Shown piece by piece: positions 7,778 through 15,493 of a stretch of DNA of 64,000 bases. The notes below the pieces were generated by a model. That model did no database searches. It was not told the origin of the DNA and saw nothing but the letters and a program-made list of their open reading frames with translations. The stretch is from assembly GCA_036499825.1 (NCBI GenBank), contig DASYCZ010000041.1:243593-307592 (forward strand), written 5' to 3'. The position numbers and the translations under genes were made by a program. Source of the stretch: Paradevosia sp036499825 (GTDB lineage: Bacteria > Pseudomonadota > Alphaproteobacteria > Rhizobiales > Devosiaceae). The stretch's first letter is position 1. Each line of letters begins with the position of its first letter.

Positions 7778-8560
7778 ATGCTGAAATTCAACCCCAACAT
7801 CACGCTGCTCTATACCGAGCATGCCTTCATGGATCGCTTCGCCGCCGCGGCCGCTGACGGGTTCAAGGGCGTCGAATATCGCGGGCCCTACGATTATCCC
7901 AAGGAAGCCATCGCCGAGCAGTTGCAGCAGCATGGCCTCAAGCAGGTGCTGTTCAATTTCCCCGCCGGCAACTGGAACGCCGGCGAGCGTGGCATCGCCT
8001 GTCTCCCCGGACGGCAGGAAGAGTTCCGCGAAGGGCTGAAGACCGCCATCGAATATGCCGATGCGCTCGATTGCAAGCAGCTCAATTGCCTCGCCGGCAT
8101 CGCTCCCGCCAGTGTGGCGCATGAAGCGGTAGAGGCGACGCTGGTGGAAAACCTGCGCTATGCCGCCGACCGGCTCGCCGATCTCGGCATCAAGCTGCAA
8201 CTGGAGGCCATCAATTTCATCGACAATCCGGGATGCTTCGTCTCCTCGACCAACCATTTCGAGCGCATCCACGAGCTGGTCGGCTCGGACAATCTCTATC
8301 TGCAGTATGATTTCTACCATCTGCAGGTGATGCAGGGTGATCTCATCCGCAACTTCCAGCGCCTGCAGCCGCTGATCGCGCATGTGCAGATTGCCGACAA
8401 TCCCGGCCGGCATGAGCCTGGCACCGGCGAGATCAACTACGACTTCATTCTCTCCGAGCTGGAACGCCTCGACTATCAGGGCTGGGTCGGTTGCGAATAT
8501 GTGCCGAAGGGCAAGACCAGCGATGGTCTTGGCTGGTTCCGCGCACGCGCTGAGCGGTAA
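7778..8560 (+). CDS. Hydroxypyruvate isomerase (Hyi/OtnI-like)
   Basis: This 260-residue TIM barrel closely fits the hydroxypyruvate isomerase/2-oxo-tetronate isomerase family. It opens with LKFNPNITLLYTEHAFMDRF, has LQLEAINFIDNPGCF with the metal Glu, LQYDFYHLQVMQGD, HVQIADNPGRHEPGTGEINY and WVGCEYVPKG. Such enzymes interconvert hydroxypyruvate and tartronate semialdehyde or act on 2-oxo-tetronates. GGGAGGA sits before the ATG. It lies 84 bases after the LysR gene and about 200 bases before the TRAP binding-protein gene, consistent with uptake and use of a small hydroxy- or oxo-acid. Confidence 0.88.
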   Translation: MLKFNPNITLLYTEHAFMDRFAAAAADGFKGVEYRGPYDYPKEAIAEQLQQHGLKQVLFNFPAGNWNAGERGIACLPGRQEEFREGLKTAIEYADALDCKQLNCLAGIAPASVAHEAVEATLVENLRYAADRLADLGIKLQLEAINFIDNPGCFVSSTNHFERIHELVGSDNLYLQYDFYHLQVMQGDLIRNFQRLQPLIAHVQIADNPGRHEPGTGEINYDFILSELERLDYQGWVGCEYVPKGKTSDGLGWFRARAER

Positions 8561-8607
8561 CAGGCGCCGCTGGCGGTCGGAGCTCCTTCGTAACGTCCCA
8601 CATCGAC

Positions 8608-8643
8608 TTTCGCCCGCGTAACATGTTGCTTGCGTGGGCGAAA
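8608..8643. terminator. Stem-loop after the isomerase gene
   Basis: TTTCGCCCGCGT (8608-8619) can pair with GCGTGGGCGAAA (8632-8643), including two G-T wobbles, around a 12-base loop. It lies 48 bases after the isomerase stop and 115 bases before the TRAP binding-protein start. It could be a terminator or a regulatory dyad for the TRAP promoter; there is no T-run downstream. Confidence 0.4.
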
Positions 8644-8757
8644 AATGCTGAGTTTCAGGACATCAAGGATTGTTGCGCAGGAGGCCGCTGCGGTTCGCTT
8701 CGCCGCAACGGAAGCAGCGATCCTGTCTGAAGCTTTTGGCTTTTTGGGAGGAATTTC

Positions 8758-9864
8758 ATGGATCGCCGTTCATTCATCAAGAAGACTGGCCTGATCACGG
8801 GTGGTGCCGCGGCAGCGAGTTTGCCGCTGGCGGCGCCCGCGATCGCGCAAAGCGCGGCCGAGGTGAAATGGCGGTTGGCATCCAGTTTCCCGCAATCTCT
8901 CGACACCATCTATGGCGGCGCCGAGGTGATGTCCAAGACCTTGTCGGACATCACCGACGGCAAGTTCCAGATCCAGATCTTTCCCGCGGGCGAACTGGTG
9001 CCGGCCCTGCAGGTGCTCGATGCGGTGCAGAACGGCACGGTCGAATCCGCGCATTCGGTTGCCTATTACTATGTGGGCAAGGACCCCACCTTCGCCATCG
9101 CGTCGTCGATTCCGTTCGGCCTCAACGCGCGTCAGCAGAACGCCTGGCTTTATCACGGCGGCGGCAATGAATTGTTCGACGAGTTCTTTGCGCAATACGG
9201 CGTCACTGCGCTCCCCGGCGGCAATACGGGCACGCAGATGGGCGGCTGGTTCCGCAAGGAGCTGACCGGCGTCGATGACCTGAAGGGCCTGAAGATGCGC
9301 ATCGCGGGCCTTGCCGGCAATGTGGTGCAGCGGCTCGGCGTGGTGCCGCAGCAACTGGGCGGCGGCGACATCTATCCGGCGCTGGAACGCGGCACGATCG
9401 ATGCCACCGAATGGGTCGGCCCCTATGACGACGAAAAGCTCGGCTTCTACCAAGTGGCCAAATACTACTATTACCCGGCCTTCTGGGAAGGTGGGCCGAG
9501 CGTGCATTTCATGTTCAACCAGGGGAAGTTCAACGAGTTGTCGGATGTCAACAAGGCGGCGCTGCGGGCTGCCTGCCGGGTGGCCAACGAGAACATGGCG
9601 GCGCTCTACGACGTCAAGAACATGCAGGCGATCCGTAGCCTGGTGGGCAAGGGCGTGCAGTTGCGGCCATTGCCACGCGACATCATGGATGCGGCCTATA
9701 CCGAGTCGTTCAAATATTACGACGAGCTTTCAGCCTCGAACGCCAACTGGAAGAAGATCTACGAGCCGTGGAAGCAGTTCCGTGGCGAGATCTTCGAATG
9801 GTTCCGCGTCGCCGAATTCAGCTATGACAGCTACGTCTATTCGCAGCAGGCTGCCGGCAAGTAA
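8758..9864 (+). CDS. TRAP transporter substrate-binding protein, TakP-like DctP family
   Basis: This 368-residue periplasmic binding protein opens with a Tat-type signal, RRSFIKK, a hydrophobic stretch and an AIAQ cleavage site near residue 31. The mature part matches the 2-oxo-acid/chloroaromatic TRAP group: GLKMRIAGLAGNVVQRLG, the ligand-binding ALERGTIDATEWVGPYDD segment (about residues 205-225), and YYYPAFWEGGP. Known members bind 2-oxo acids such as pyruvate, lactate or similar monocarboxylates, some with a metal cation. GGGAGG precedes the ATG. The membrane subunits are on the opposite strand just downstream (9918-12032), an unusual split. Confidence 0.92.
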   Translation: MDRRSFIKKTGLITGGAAAASLPLAAPAIAQSAAEVKWRLASSFPQSLDTIYGGAEVMSKTLSDITDGKFQIQIFPAGELVPALQVLDAVQNGTVESAHSVAYYYVGKDPTFAIASSIPFGLNARQQNAWLYHGGGNELFDEFFAQYGVTALPGGNTGTQMGGWFRKELTGVDDLKGLKMRIAGLAGNVVQRLGVVPQQLGGGDIYPALERGTIDATEWVGPYDDEKLGFYQVAKYYYYPAFWEGGPSVHFMFNQGKFNELSDVNKAALRAACRVANENMAALYDVKNMQAIRSLVGKGVQLRPLPRDIMDAAYTESFKYYDELSASNANWKKIYEPWKQFRGEIFEWFRVAEFSYDSYVYSQQAAGK

Positions 9865-9886
9865 GCATCGATCTTCAAAATGAAGG

Positions 9887-9913
9887 GGGCCGGCCGCATC
9901 ATGCGGCCGGCCC
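9887..9913. terminator. Palindromic terminator between convergent TRAP genes
   Basis: GGGCCGGCCGCAT (9887-9899) and ATGCGGCCGGCCC (9901-9913) form a near-perfect 13-base dyad centred on C9900, followed by TTTG on the plus strand. It lies in the 53-bp gap between the dctP stop (9864) and the dctM stop (9918), so it probably terminates dctP transcription and, by symmetry, may act on the opposing transcript. Confidence 0.75.
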
Positions 9914-9917
9914 TTTG

Positions 9918-11471
9918 TCATGGGGGTGGCGCACCGAAGTTCGGCGGCGGGGCGCCGAAGCCCGGCGGTGGCGGGGATCCGAAGCTGGGTGGTGGCGGCC
10001 CGCCAAAGCTGGGCGCGGCCGTGTTGCCGTAGGGATTGCCGCCGCCCTGGTCGGGCATCGGTACGTTGAGCTGGATGGTGGAGGCGTCGACGCTGGTCTG
10101 GCCGCTCTTGTACTGGAGAACCAGTTGCGGGAAGGCGATGACGATGCCGATCATGATGATCTGCAGGATGACGAACGGAATTGCCCCCATATAGATCTGC
10201 CCCGTCGTCACCGGCGCTATCGTCGCCCCGGTGATCTTGTCCTTGTAGGAGCGGGTAGGGGCCACCGAGCGCAGATAGAACAGCGAGAAGCCGAAGGGCG
10301 GATGCATGAACGATGTCTGCATGTTCACCGCCAGCAGCACGCCGAACCAGATCAGATCGATACCCAGGCCATCGGCTACCGGCGCGAGCAGCGGCACGAT
10401 GATGAAAGCCAGCTCGAAATAATCGAGGAAGAAGGCCAGGATGAAGACGATGAGGTTGGCGACGATCAGGAAGCCCAGCGTGCCGCCGGGAACCGAAGTC
10501 AGCAGATGTTCGACCCAGACATGTCCATTGACGCCGTAGAAGGTGAGCGAGAAGACCCGTGCGCCCAACAGGATGAAGACCACGAAGGACGACAGCTTCG
10601 TGGTGGTATCGAGCGCCTGCATGATCATCTTGAGGTTCAGGCGTCGGTTAAGCGCAGCCAGCAGCAGGGCGCCAACGGCGCCCATGGCGCCGCCCTCCGT
10701 GGGCGTGGCGAGGCCGATGAAGATGGTGCCGAGCACCAGGAAGATCAGCACCAACGGCGGCACCAGCGAGATCACGACGCGCCGTACCAGTACCCAGCCG
10801 CGCAGGGAGCGCGCCTCCAAGGGCAGGGCGGGCGCCGATTTCGGCTGCAGGATGCTGCGCACCAGAATGTATAGCGCATAAAGCCCGGTGAGGATCAGCC
10901 CCGGATAGAGGGCGCCCTTGTACATGTCGCCTACCGATCGGCCGAGCTGGTCGGCCAGGACGATCAGCACCAGGCTCGGCGGAATGATCTGCGCCAGGGT
11001 GCCGGAAGCGGCGATCACGCCGGTGGCCAGCGAGCGATCATAGCCATAGCGCAGCATGATGGGCAGCGAGATCAGCCCCATGGAAATCACCGAGGCGGCG
11101 ACGACGCCCGTGGTGGCGGCTAGCAGGGCGCCTACGAAGATCACCGCATAGCCGAGACCGCCACGCACCGGCCCGAACAACTGCCCAATGGTGTCAAGCA
11201 GGTCCTCGGCCATGCCGCTGCGCTCGAGGATGAGACCCATGAAGGTGAAGAAGGGCACGGCAAGCAGGGTTTCGTTCGACATCTGCCCGAAAAAGCGGTC
11301 GGGAATGGCGCCGAAGAGATTGACCGGCAAGAGGCCGAGCCAAATGCCGATACCGCCAAAGACGAAGCCCACAAAGGCCAGGGAGAAGGCGACGGAGTAG
11401 CCGAGCAGCAGCACGACCACCAAGGACAGGAACATGATCGGCGCGAGATTGTCCGAGAAGAGCTGGAGCAT
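9918..11471 (-). CDS. TRAP transporter large permease (DctM) with proline-rich tail
   Basis: This 517-residue, multi-helix membrane protein has DctM-type signatures such as LAVPFFTFMGLILERSGMAEDLL and the re-entrant-type segments TGVVAASVISMGLISLPIML and ASGTLAQIIPPSLVLIVLADQLG. It forms the ion-coupled channel of the tripartite transporter with the DctQ-type subunit 12 bases upstream and the DctP at 8758. After the last helix a roughly 60-residue hydrophilic tail ends in repeated FG(S/A)PPP(P) units (about residues 485-517), unlike a normal DctM C-terminus. The reading frame is intact through the tail to a TGA at 9918. Confidence 0.93.
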   Translation of the reverse strand: MLQLFSDNLAPIMFLSLVVVLLLGYSVAFSLAFVGFVFGGIGIWLGLLPVNLFGAIPDRFFGQMSNETLLAVPFFTFMGLILERSGMAEDLLDTIGQLFGPVRGGLGYAVIFVGALLAATTGVVAASVISMGLISLPIMLRYGYDRSLATGVIAASGTLAQIIPPSLVLIVLADQLGRSVGDMYKGALYPGLILTGLYALYILVRSILQPKSAPALPLEARSLRGWVLVRRVVISLVPPLVLIFLVLGTIFIGLATPTEGGAMGAVGALLLAALNRRLNLKMIMQALDTTTKLSSFVVFILLGARVFSLTFYGVNGHVWVEHLLTSVPGGTLGFLIVANLIVFILAFFLDYFELAFIIVPLLAPVADGLGIDLIWFGVLLAVNMQTSFMHPPFGFSLFYLRSVAPTRSYKDKITGATIAPVTTGQIYMGAIPFVILQIIMIGIVIAFPQLVLQYKSGQTSVDASTIQLNVPMPDQGGGNPYGNTAAPSFGGPPPPSFGSPPPPGFGAPPPNFGAPPP

Positions 11472-11483
11472 CTGGGCGATCGC

Positions 11484-12032
11484 CTAAAGCACTGCCGTTT
11501 CGGCTTCGGTGGGCTCGATGATGTCGGGTATCCGTCCCTGCAGGACGGCTATACGCTTGATCAGTTCAGACAGGCCCTGCAGGGCGAGCAGGAAAAAACC
11601 GATGGGAATGAGGGCCCAGACTGGCCAGAGGATGAGCCCACCCGCATTGCCGGAGGTTTCCTGCGAGATGTATTTGCCGGCCACCACCGGCCAGGTGAGG
11701 ACGATGGCGATGACGCACATCGGCAGCAGGAAAGCGATGGTGCCGACGATCTCGATCCACAATTGCGTCCGCCGACTGAGGCGGCTGAAGACGATATCGA
11801 CCTTGACATGTTCGCCCTGCAGCAGCGTGTAGCCGGCCGCCAGCAGGAAGATCGCCGAGAACAGATACCACTGCACTTCCAGCCAGGCATTGGAGCTCAC
11901 CGCAAAGAGCTTGCGGGATATGGCGTTGCCGGCGCTGATCAGGACGACGAGCAGGACCAGCCAGGAGACGGCGCGCCCAACGACGAAGTTTAGGCGATCG
12001 ACAGCGCGGCTCAGCGCGAGAAACGCGTGCAT
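11484..12032 (-). CDS. TRAP transporter small permease (DctQ)
   Basis: This 182-residue protein has four predicted membrane helices: FVVGRAVSWLVLLVVLISAG, WYLFSAIFLLAAGYTLLQG, WIEIVGTIAFLLPMCVIAIV and LILWPVWALIPIGFFLLALQG. The second carries the family pattern ending YTLLQGEHVKVD. It pairs with DctM, which starts 12 bases downstream. Its promoter must lie in the 242-bp divergent region before the binding-protein gene at 12275. Confidence 0.92.
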   Translation of the reverse strand: MHAFLALSRAVDRLNFVVGRAVSWLVLLVVLISAGNAISRKLFAVSSNAWLEVQWYLFSAIFLLAAGYTLLQGEHVKVDIVFSRLSRRTQLWIEIVGTIAFLLPMCVIAIVLTWPVVAGKYISQETSGNAGGLILWPVWALIPIGFFLLALQGLSELIKRIAVLQGRIPDIIEPTEAETAVL

Positions 12033-12274
12033 TTTCTCTCTCCCGATTTTCGTTTCCGTTGTTGCGAGCTGATGCCCGCCGCCAGTTTGCTGGTCTTGTG
12101 GCTAGCTACCCAGATTTGCGCGAGGTCCGTCAATGGCGAATTGCCAAGCTTGCACCCCCATGGTTGAATTCGGCGGGGAAATGTCTCCCGGCAACTGCCG
12201 CAATTGGCTAAGGTCCGGAACGACCCATAAGGCGCGGCCCGAATGCGGCGCGCCAGGCTTCAAGGGAACAGGTA

Positions 12275-13888
12275 ATGAAGACTGCACTGTCACTGATCAC
12301 CGGGGCGCTGTTGCTGTCCGCGGCGGTATCGCCGGCCTATAGCGCGGCGCTCGCCGTTTGCATCGAGGGCGGCCCCGATACGTTCAACCCGCAATTGTCG
12401 AGCAGCGGCACCACGATCGAGATCACGGCCCAGATCTATGACGAGCTGGTGTCGGTTAAGGCGGGCGGCTCCGAGCTGCTGCCGAGCCTCGCCGAAAGCT
12501 GGACGGCCTCGGACGATGGCCTCACCTACACCTTCAAGCTGCGCCACAATGTCAAATGGCAGTCCAACGACGCCTTCACGCCGACGCGCGACTTCAATGC
12601 CGATGACGTGGTGTTCAGCTTCGATCGCCAGATGAACGAGGCCAATCCCTGGCACAAGGTCAGCAACGGCACCTACATTACCTTTCAGACCAAGCTGGCG
12701 GACGCGCTGGATTCGGTGAAGAAGGTCGACGACTATACGGTCGAGTTCCATCTCAAGTCGCGGCAGGCGGCGTTCCTTGGCATCCTGGCGCACCAGTCGC
12801 TGGCCATCACCTCGGCCGAATATGCCGACAAGATGATGGCAGCCGGCACGCCCGAAGCCCTCGACATGCAGCCGATCGGCACGGGGCCGTTCTCATTCCA
12901 GGCTTATGAGCAGGATGCTGCCGTGCGCCTGCTGCCGTTCCACGACACCTGGGGCGAGGCTATCGGTGACGAGAGCCGCACACCCAAGGTCGATGCGCTG
13001 ATCCTCGCCATCACCCCAGACGCGGCCGTGCGCCTGCAGCGCCTGCAGGCCAATGAGTGCCAGGTCGCGACTTATCCCAATGCGTCCGACCGCAAGACCA
13101 TCGAGGCCGATCCGAAACTCTCCGTCGTCGAAACCCCCGTGGCCTCGACCGGCTTCATCACCTTCAACTTCGACCAGAAGCTGTTCCAGGACCAGCGCGT
13201 CCGCGAAGCGCTGGCCGGGGCGATCGATATGAAGAACCTCGTCGACGTGGCCTATGACGGCACCGGCACCGTGACCGGCGCCATCATTCCCGCCGTGCTG
13301 TGGGGACATGCCGATATCGGGGCGCACCCCTACGATGTCGACAAGGCCAAGGCGCTGCTGGCCGAGGCCGGCTATCCGGACGGCTTCAGCACCCAGCTCT
13401 GGGCGCTGCCGGTATCCCGGCCCTATATGCCGAACGGCCGCCGTGCGGCGGAAATCATCCAGGCCGATTGGGCCAAGATCGGCGTCAAGGCCGATATCGT
13501 GAGCTATGACTGGGCCGAATATCTCAACCGCGCCCGCGCCGGCGAGGCCCCGATGGCCATGTTCGGCGGCATCTGGGATTTCCCGGATCCGAGCCAGATC
13601 CCGAACAACTACTTTACCTGCAACACTGAAGGCAAACCCAGCCCGTCCAATATCGGACACTGGTGCAATGCCGAGTTCAACGACCTGATGGTGAAGGCCG
13701 GGGCCTTGACGGACCAGGACCAGCGTGCCGCGCTCTACAAGCAGGCGCAGGAAGTCTTCCATAAGGACGTACCGGCCATCGTCATGGGCAGCGCGGCGGG
13801 GCTGACGGCGGTCAACAAAGCCGTGCAGGGGTTCGTTCCCGCCGTGTTCGGCACCAGCCGCTTCTCCGGCGTCAGCGTCCAGGATTGA
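12275..13888 (+). CDS. Family-5 ABC peptide/nickel-type solute-binding protein (orphan)
   Basis: This 537-residue secreted protein has a classical signal (MKTALSLITGALLLSAAVSPAYSA) and the SBP_bac_5 layout: EGGPDTFNPQLSSSG at the mature N-terminus, LAESWTASDDGLTYTFKLR, a DVVFSFDR segment and the C-terminal KQAQEVFHKDVPAIVM. It should capture a peptide or other bulky solute in the periplasm. No permease or ATPase gene adjoins it; the nearest Dpp-type sets are at 112-3578 and 28204-31793. It may be a second receptor for one of these. GGAACAGG lies just before the ATG, and a hairpin follows the stop. Confidence 0.92.
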   Translation: MKTALSLITGALLLSAAVSPAYSAALAVCIEGGPDTFNPQLSSSGTTIEITAQIYDELVSVKAGGSELLPSLAESWTASDDGLTYTFKLRHNVKWQSNDAFTPTRDFNADDVVFSFDRQMNEANPWHKVSNGTYITFQTKLADALDSVKKVDDYTVEFHLKSRQAAFLGILAHQSLAITSAEYADKMMAAGTPEALDMQPIGTGPFSFQAYEQDAAVRLLPFHDTWGEAIGDESRTPKVDALILAITPDAAVRLQRLQANECQVATYPNASDRKTIEADPKLSVVETPVASTGFITFNFDQKLFQDQRVREALAGAIDMKNLVDVAYDGTGTVTGAIIPAVLWGHADIGAHPYDVDKAKALLAEAGYPDGFSTQLWALPVSRPYMPNGRRAAEIIQADWAKIGVKADIVSYDWAEYLNRARAGEAPMAMFGGIWDFPDPSQIPNNYFTCNTEGKPSPSNIGHWCNAEFNDLMVKAGALTDQDQRAALYKQAQEVFHKDVPAIVMGSAAGLTAVNKAVQGFVPAVFGTSRFSGVSVQD

Positions 13889-13894
13889 TCATCG

Positions 13895-13920
13895 GCGCGG
13901 CGGCCGCAATGCCGCCGCGC
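13895..13920 (+). terminator. Hairpin terminator after the orphan binding-protein gene
   Basis: GCGCGGCGGC (13895-13904) and GCCGCCGCGC (13911-13920) form a perfect 10-base-pair stem with a CGCAAT loop, 6 bases after the stop codon and followed by TCTC. Its strength fits a terminator or an mRNA 3' end stabiliser that would separate high binding-protein expression from the downstream nucleosidase. Confidence 0.65.
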
Positions 13921-13943
13921 TCTCAACTCCGGCAGGAATTTCG

Positions 13944-14525
13944 ATGGCCCGGATTCTCTACGTGATGGCCGTCGAGGCCGAATACGGCGTGCGCCTCAGG
14001 ACACGCATCGAACCTTTGTTCACCGGCATCGGTCCGGTGGAAGCCGCCGTGACCGTTACGGCGGCGCTGGCGAAAGGTCCCTTGCCCGATATGGTCGTCT
14101 CGCTCGGCTCGGCGGGCTCCGCGACACTGCCGCAGACGGAAGTCTTCCAGGCCAGCACGGTTTCCTACCGCGATATGGATGCGTCGCCCCTCGGCTTCGC
14201 CAAGGGACAGACGCCCTTGCTCGATCTGCCCATCACCGTGCCGCTCTCGCCGCTGGTGCCCGGCCTCGCCACGGCGCGGCTCTCCACCGGCGCCAATATC
14301 GTTTCGGGCGCCGCCTATGCGGGTATCGATGCGGACATGGTCGACATGGAGACGTTCGCGGTTCTGCGCGCCTGCCAGTTCTTCGGCGTGCCGCTGATCG
14401 CCCTGCGCGGTATTTCGGACGGCGACGAGGAACTCGGTCACATCGATGGCTGGACGCAATATCTGCACATCGTCGATGAAAAGCTCGCAAGCGCCGTCGA
14501 CCGCATCGAGGTCTTTCTTGGCTAG
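13944..14525 (+). CDS. 5'-methylthioadenosine/S-adenosylhomocysteine nucleosidase-like protein
   Basis: This 193-residue protein has the MTAN/PNP fold. It shows an acidic residue pair early on (MAVEAEYGVR), GIGPVEAAVTVTAAL, VVSLGSAGSA, the nucleoside-binding MVDMETFAVLRAC (catalytic-site Met-Glu) and the catalytic Asp in RGISDGDEEL. It is shorter than the E. coli enzyme. Such enzymes cleave the N-glycosidic bond of MTA or SAH to release adenine. AGGAA precedes the ATG. It is preceded by an orphan binding-protein gene and followed by an FAH-fold enzyme, neither of which suggests a methionine-salvage operon. Confidence 0.85.
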   Translation: MARILYVMAVEAEYGVRLRTRIEPLFTGIGPVEAAVTVTAALAKGPLPDMVVSLGSAGSATLPQTEVFQASTVSYRDMDASPLGFAKGQTPLLDLPITVPLSPLVPGLATARLSTGANIVSGAAYAGIDADMVDMETFAVLRACQFFGVPLIALRGISDGDEELGHIDGWTQYLHIVDEKLASAVDRIEVFLG

Positions 14526-14626
14526 TCCATCCTTGTCAAAATCTATTGCCATGCGGGCGGATTCGGGTCATCGACACAACCGAATGTCACGCAATGGTGG
14601 TGACGTATACCGATTGGGAGGTTGGG

Positions 14627-15388
14627 TTGGTAAATCTTGATGCCGGGCGGGTCGAGGACTTGGCTCAGAAGCTGGCGGCTGTACACAAGGCTGGCGGCGC
14701 GCTCGTCCCGTCCTCGGAAATCGCGGACATCAGCCTCGATGAGGCGATGGCGATCCAGCAGCGCGTTCTGACGCTGCTCGATGAAAGCGTTCCGGTGGTC
14801 AAGATCGGCCTCAACCCGGAAGGCGAAGCGATCGCTGCGCCCATTCCGGGTTCGCTGGTGAGCAATAGCGGCGAAGCCTGGACGGTACCGCCCTATGGCA
14901 TCATCGGCCTTGAGGCCGAGGTGGCCGTGCGGCTCAAGGCCGATGTGACGCCGGAAGTTGCTGCCAGGGGCGAGGCCGCCGTGGCCGCCGCCGTTGGCGA
15001 ATTCGTCGTTGGCATCGAATTGATCGGTTCGCGCCTCACCGACCGCAAGGCGGCCGGCAAATACGGCCCGCTCGCCGACGCCGTCAACACCGATGGTTAT
15101 GTCGTCGGTGGCGACATCGACCTTCCCAACGGGCAGGTCGATGGCATGCAGGTCGAAGTGCTGGTGAATGGCAGGTCGGTGTTTTCCGAGCCCGCCAAGC
15201 ATCTGTTCGGCGGCCCCATCGCCATCGTCACCCGCTATGCCCGCAATCCGAACCACAAGTTCGAGGGCCTCAAGGCAGGGCAGGTGCTCACCACCGGCAG
15301 CTTGTGCGGCGTGTTGCCGGTGACGCGTGGCGATGCGCTCGAAGTGCGCATCGGCAATGCGGCCCCCGTCAGGGTGACGCTGGGCTAG
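14627..15388 (+). CDS. 2-keto-4-pentenoate hydratase/FAH-family enzyme
   Basis: This 253-residue protein is of the MhpD/FAH fold. The metal-binding Glu pair is in IIGLEAEVAV (Glu96 and Glu98) with Lys59 in VVKIGLNPEGE, as in 2-hydroxypentadienoate hydratase and 4-oxalocrotonate decarboxylase. Its job is probably hydration, decarboxylation or C-C cleavage of a 2-keto or 2,4-diketo acid. TTG at 14627 is chosen because GGGAGG lies 5 bases upstream (14616-14621); the frame stays open to an ATG at 14546. Its TAG stop (15386-15388) lies in a RIME-like repeat. It converges on an SDR-IlvD operon. Confidence 0.83.
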   Translation: MVNLDAGRVEDLAQKLAAVHKAGGALVPSSEIADISLDEAMAIQQRVLTLLDESVPVVKIGLNPEGEAIAAPIPGSLVSNSGEAWTVPPYGIIGLEAEVAVRLKADVTPEVAARGEAAVAAAVGEFVVGIELIGSRLTDRKAAGKYGPLADAVNTDGYVVGGDIDLPNGQVDGMQVEVLVNGRSVFSEPAKHLFGGPIAIVTRYARNPNHKFEGLKAGQVLTTGSLCGVLPVTRGDALEVRIGNAAPVRVTLG

Positions 15389-15493
15389 AGCACTTCACGT
15401 TTTGATTGCATCAAAACGAACGCTCTAAGTCTTTGTGTCGGCGCGTTTTCGAGTTGGAAAAGTGGCATCCACTTTTCCTGAAAACGCTCTAGA
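15386..15493. repeat. RIME-like mosaic palindromic repeat, copy 1
   Basis: This about 108-bp element comprises two palindromes. The first runs AGAGC to GCTCT around the perfect dyad CGTTTTGAT-TGC-ATCAAAACG. The second has GCGTTTTC and GAAAACGC arms around GGAAAAGTGG-CAT-CCACTTTTCC. A near-identical copy is at 40149-40253. Size and two-palindrome design match the RIME elements known from rhizobia. The ends (TAGAGC and GCTCTAGA) supply the TAG stop codons of both convergent neighbours. Confidence 0.8.

Noticed and set aside
12133..12342. 69-codon plus-strand ORF in the divergent region before the orphan binding protein
   Set aside because: It overlaps the signal-peptide coding sequence of the binding protein in another frame, has no recognisable motif and lacks a convincing ribosome site; the region is better explained as a divergent promoter.
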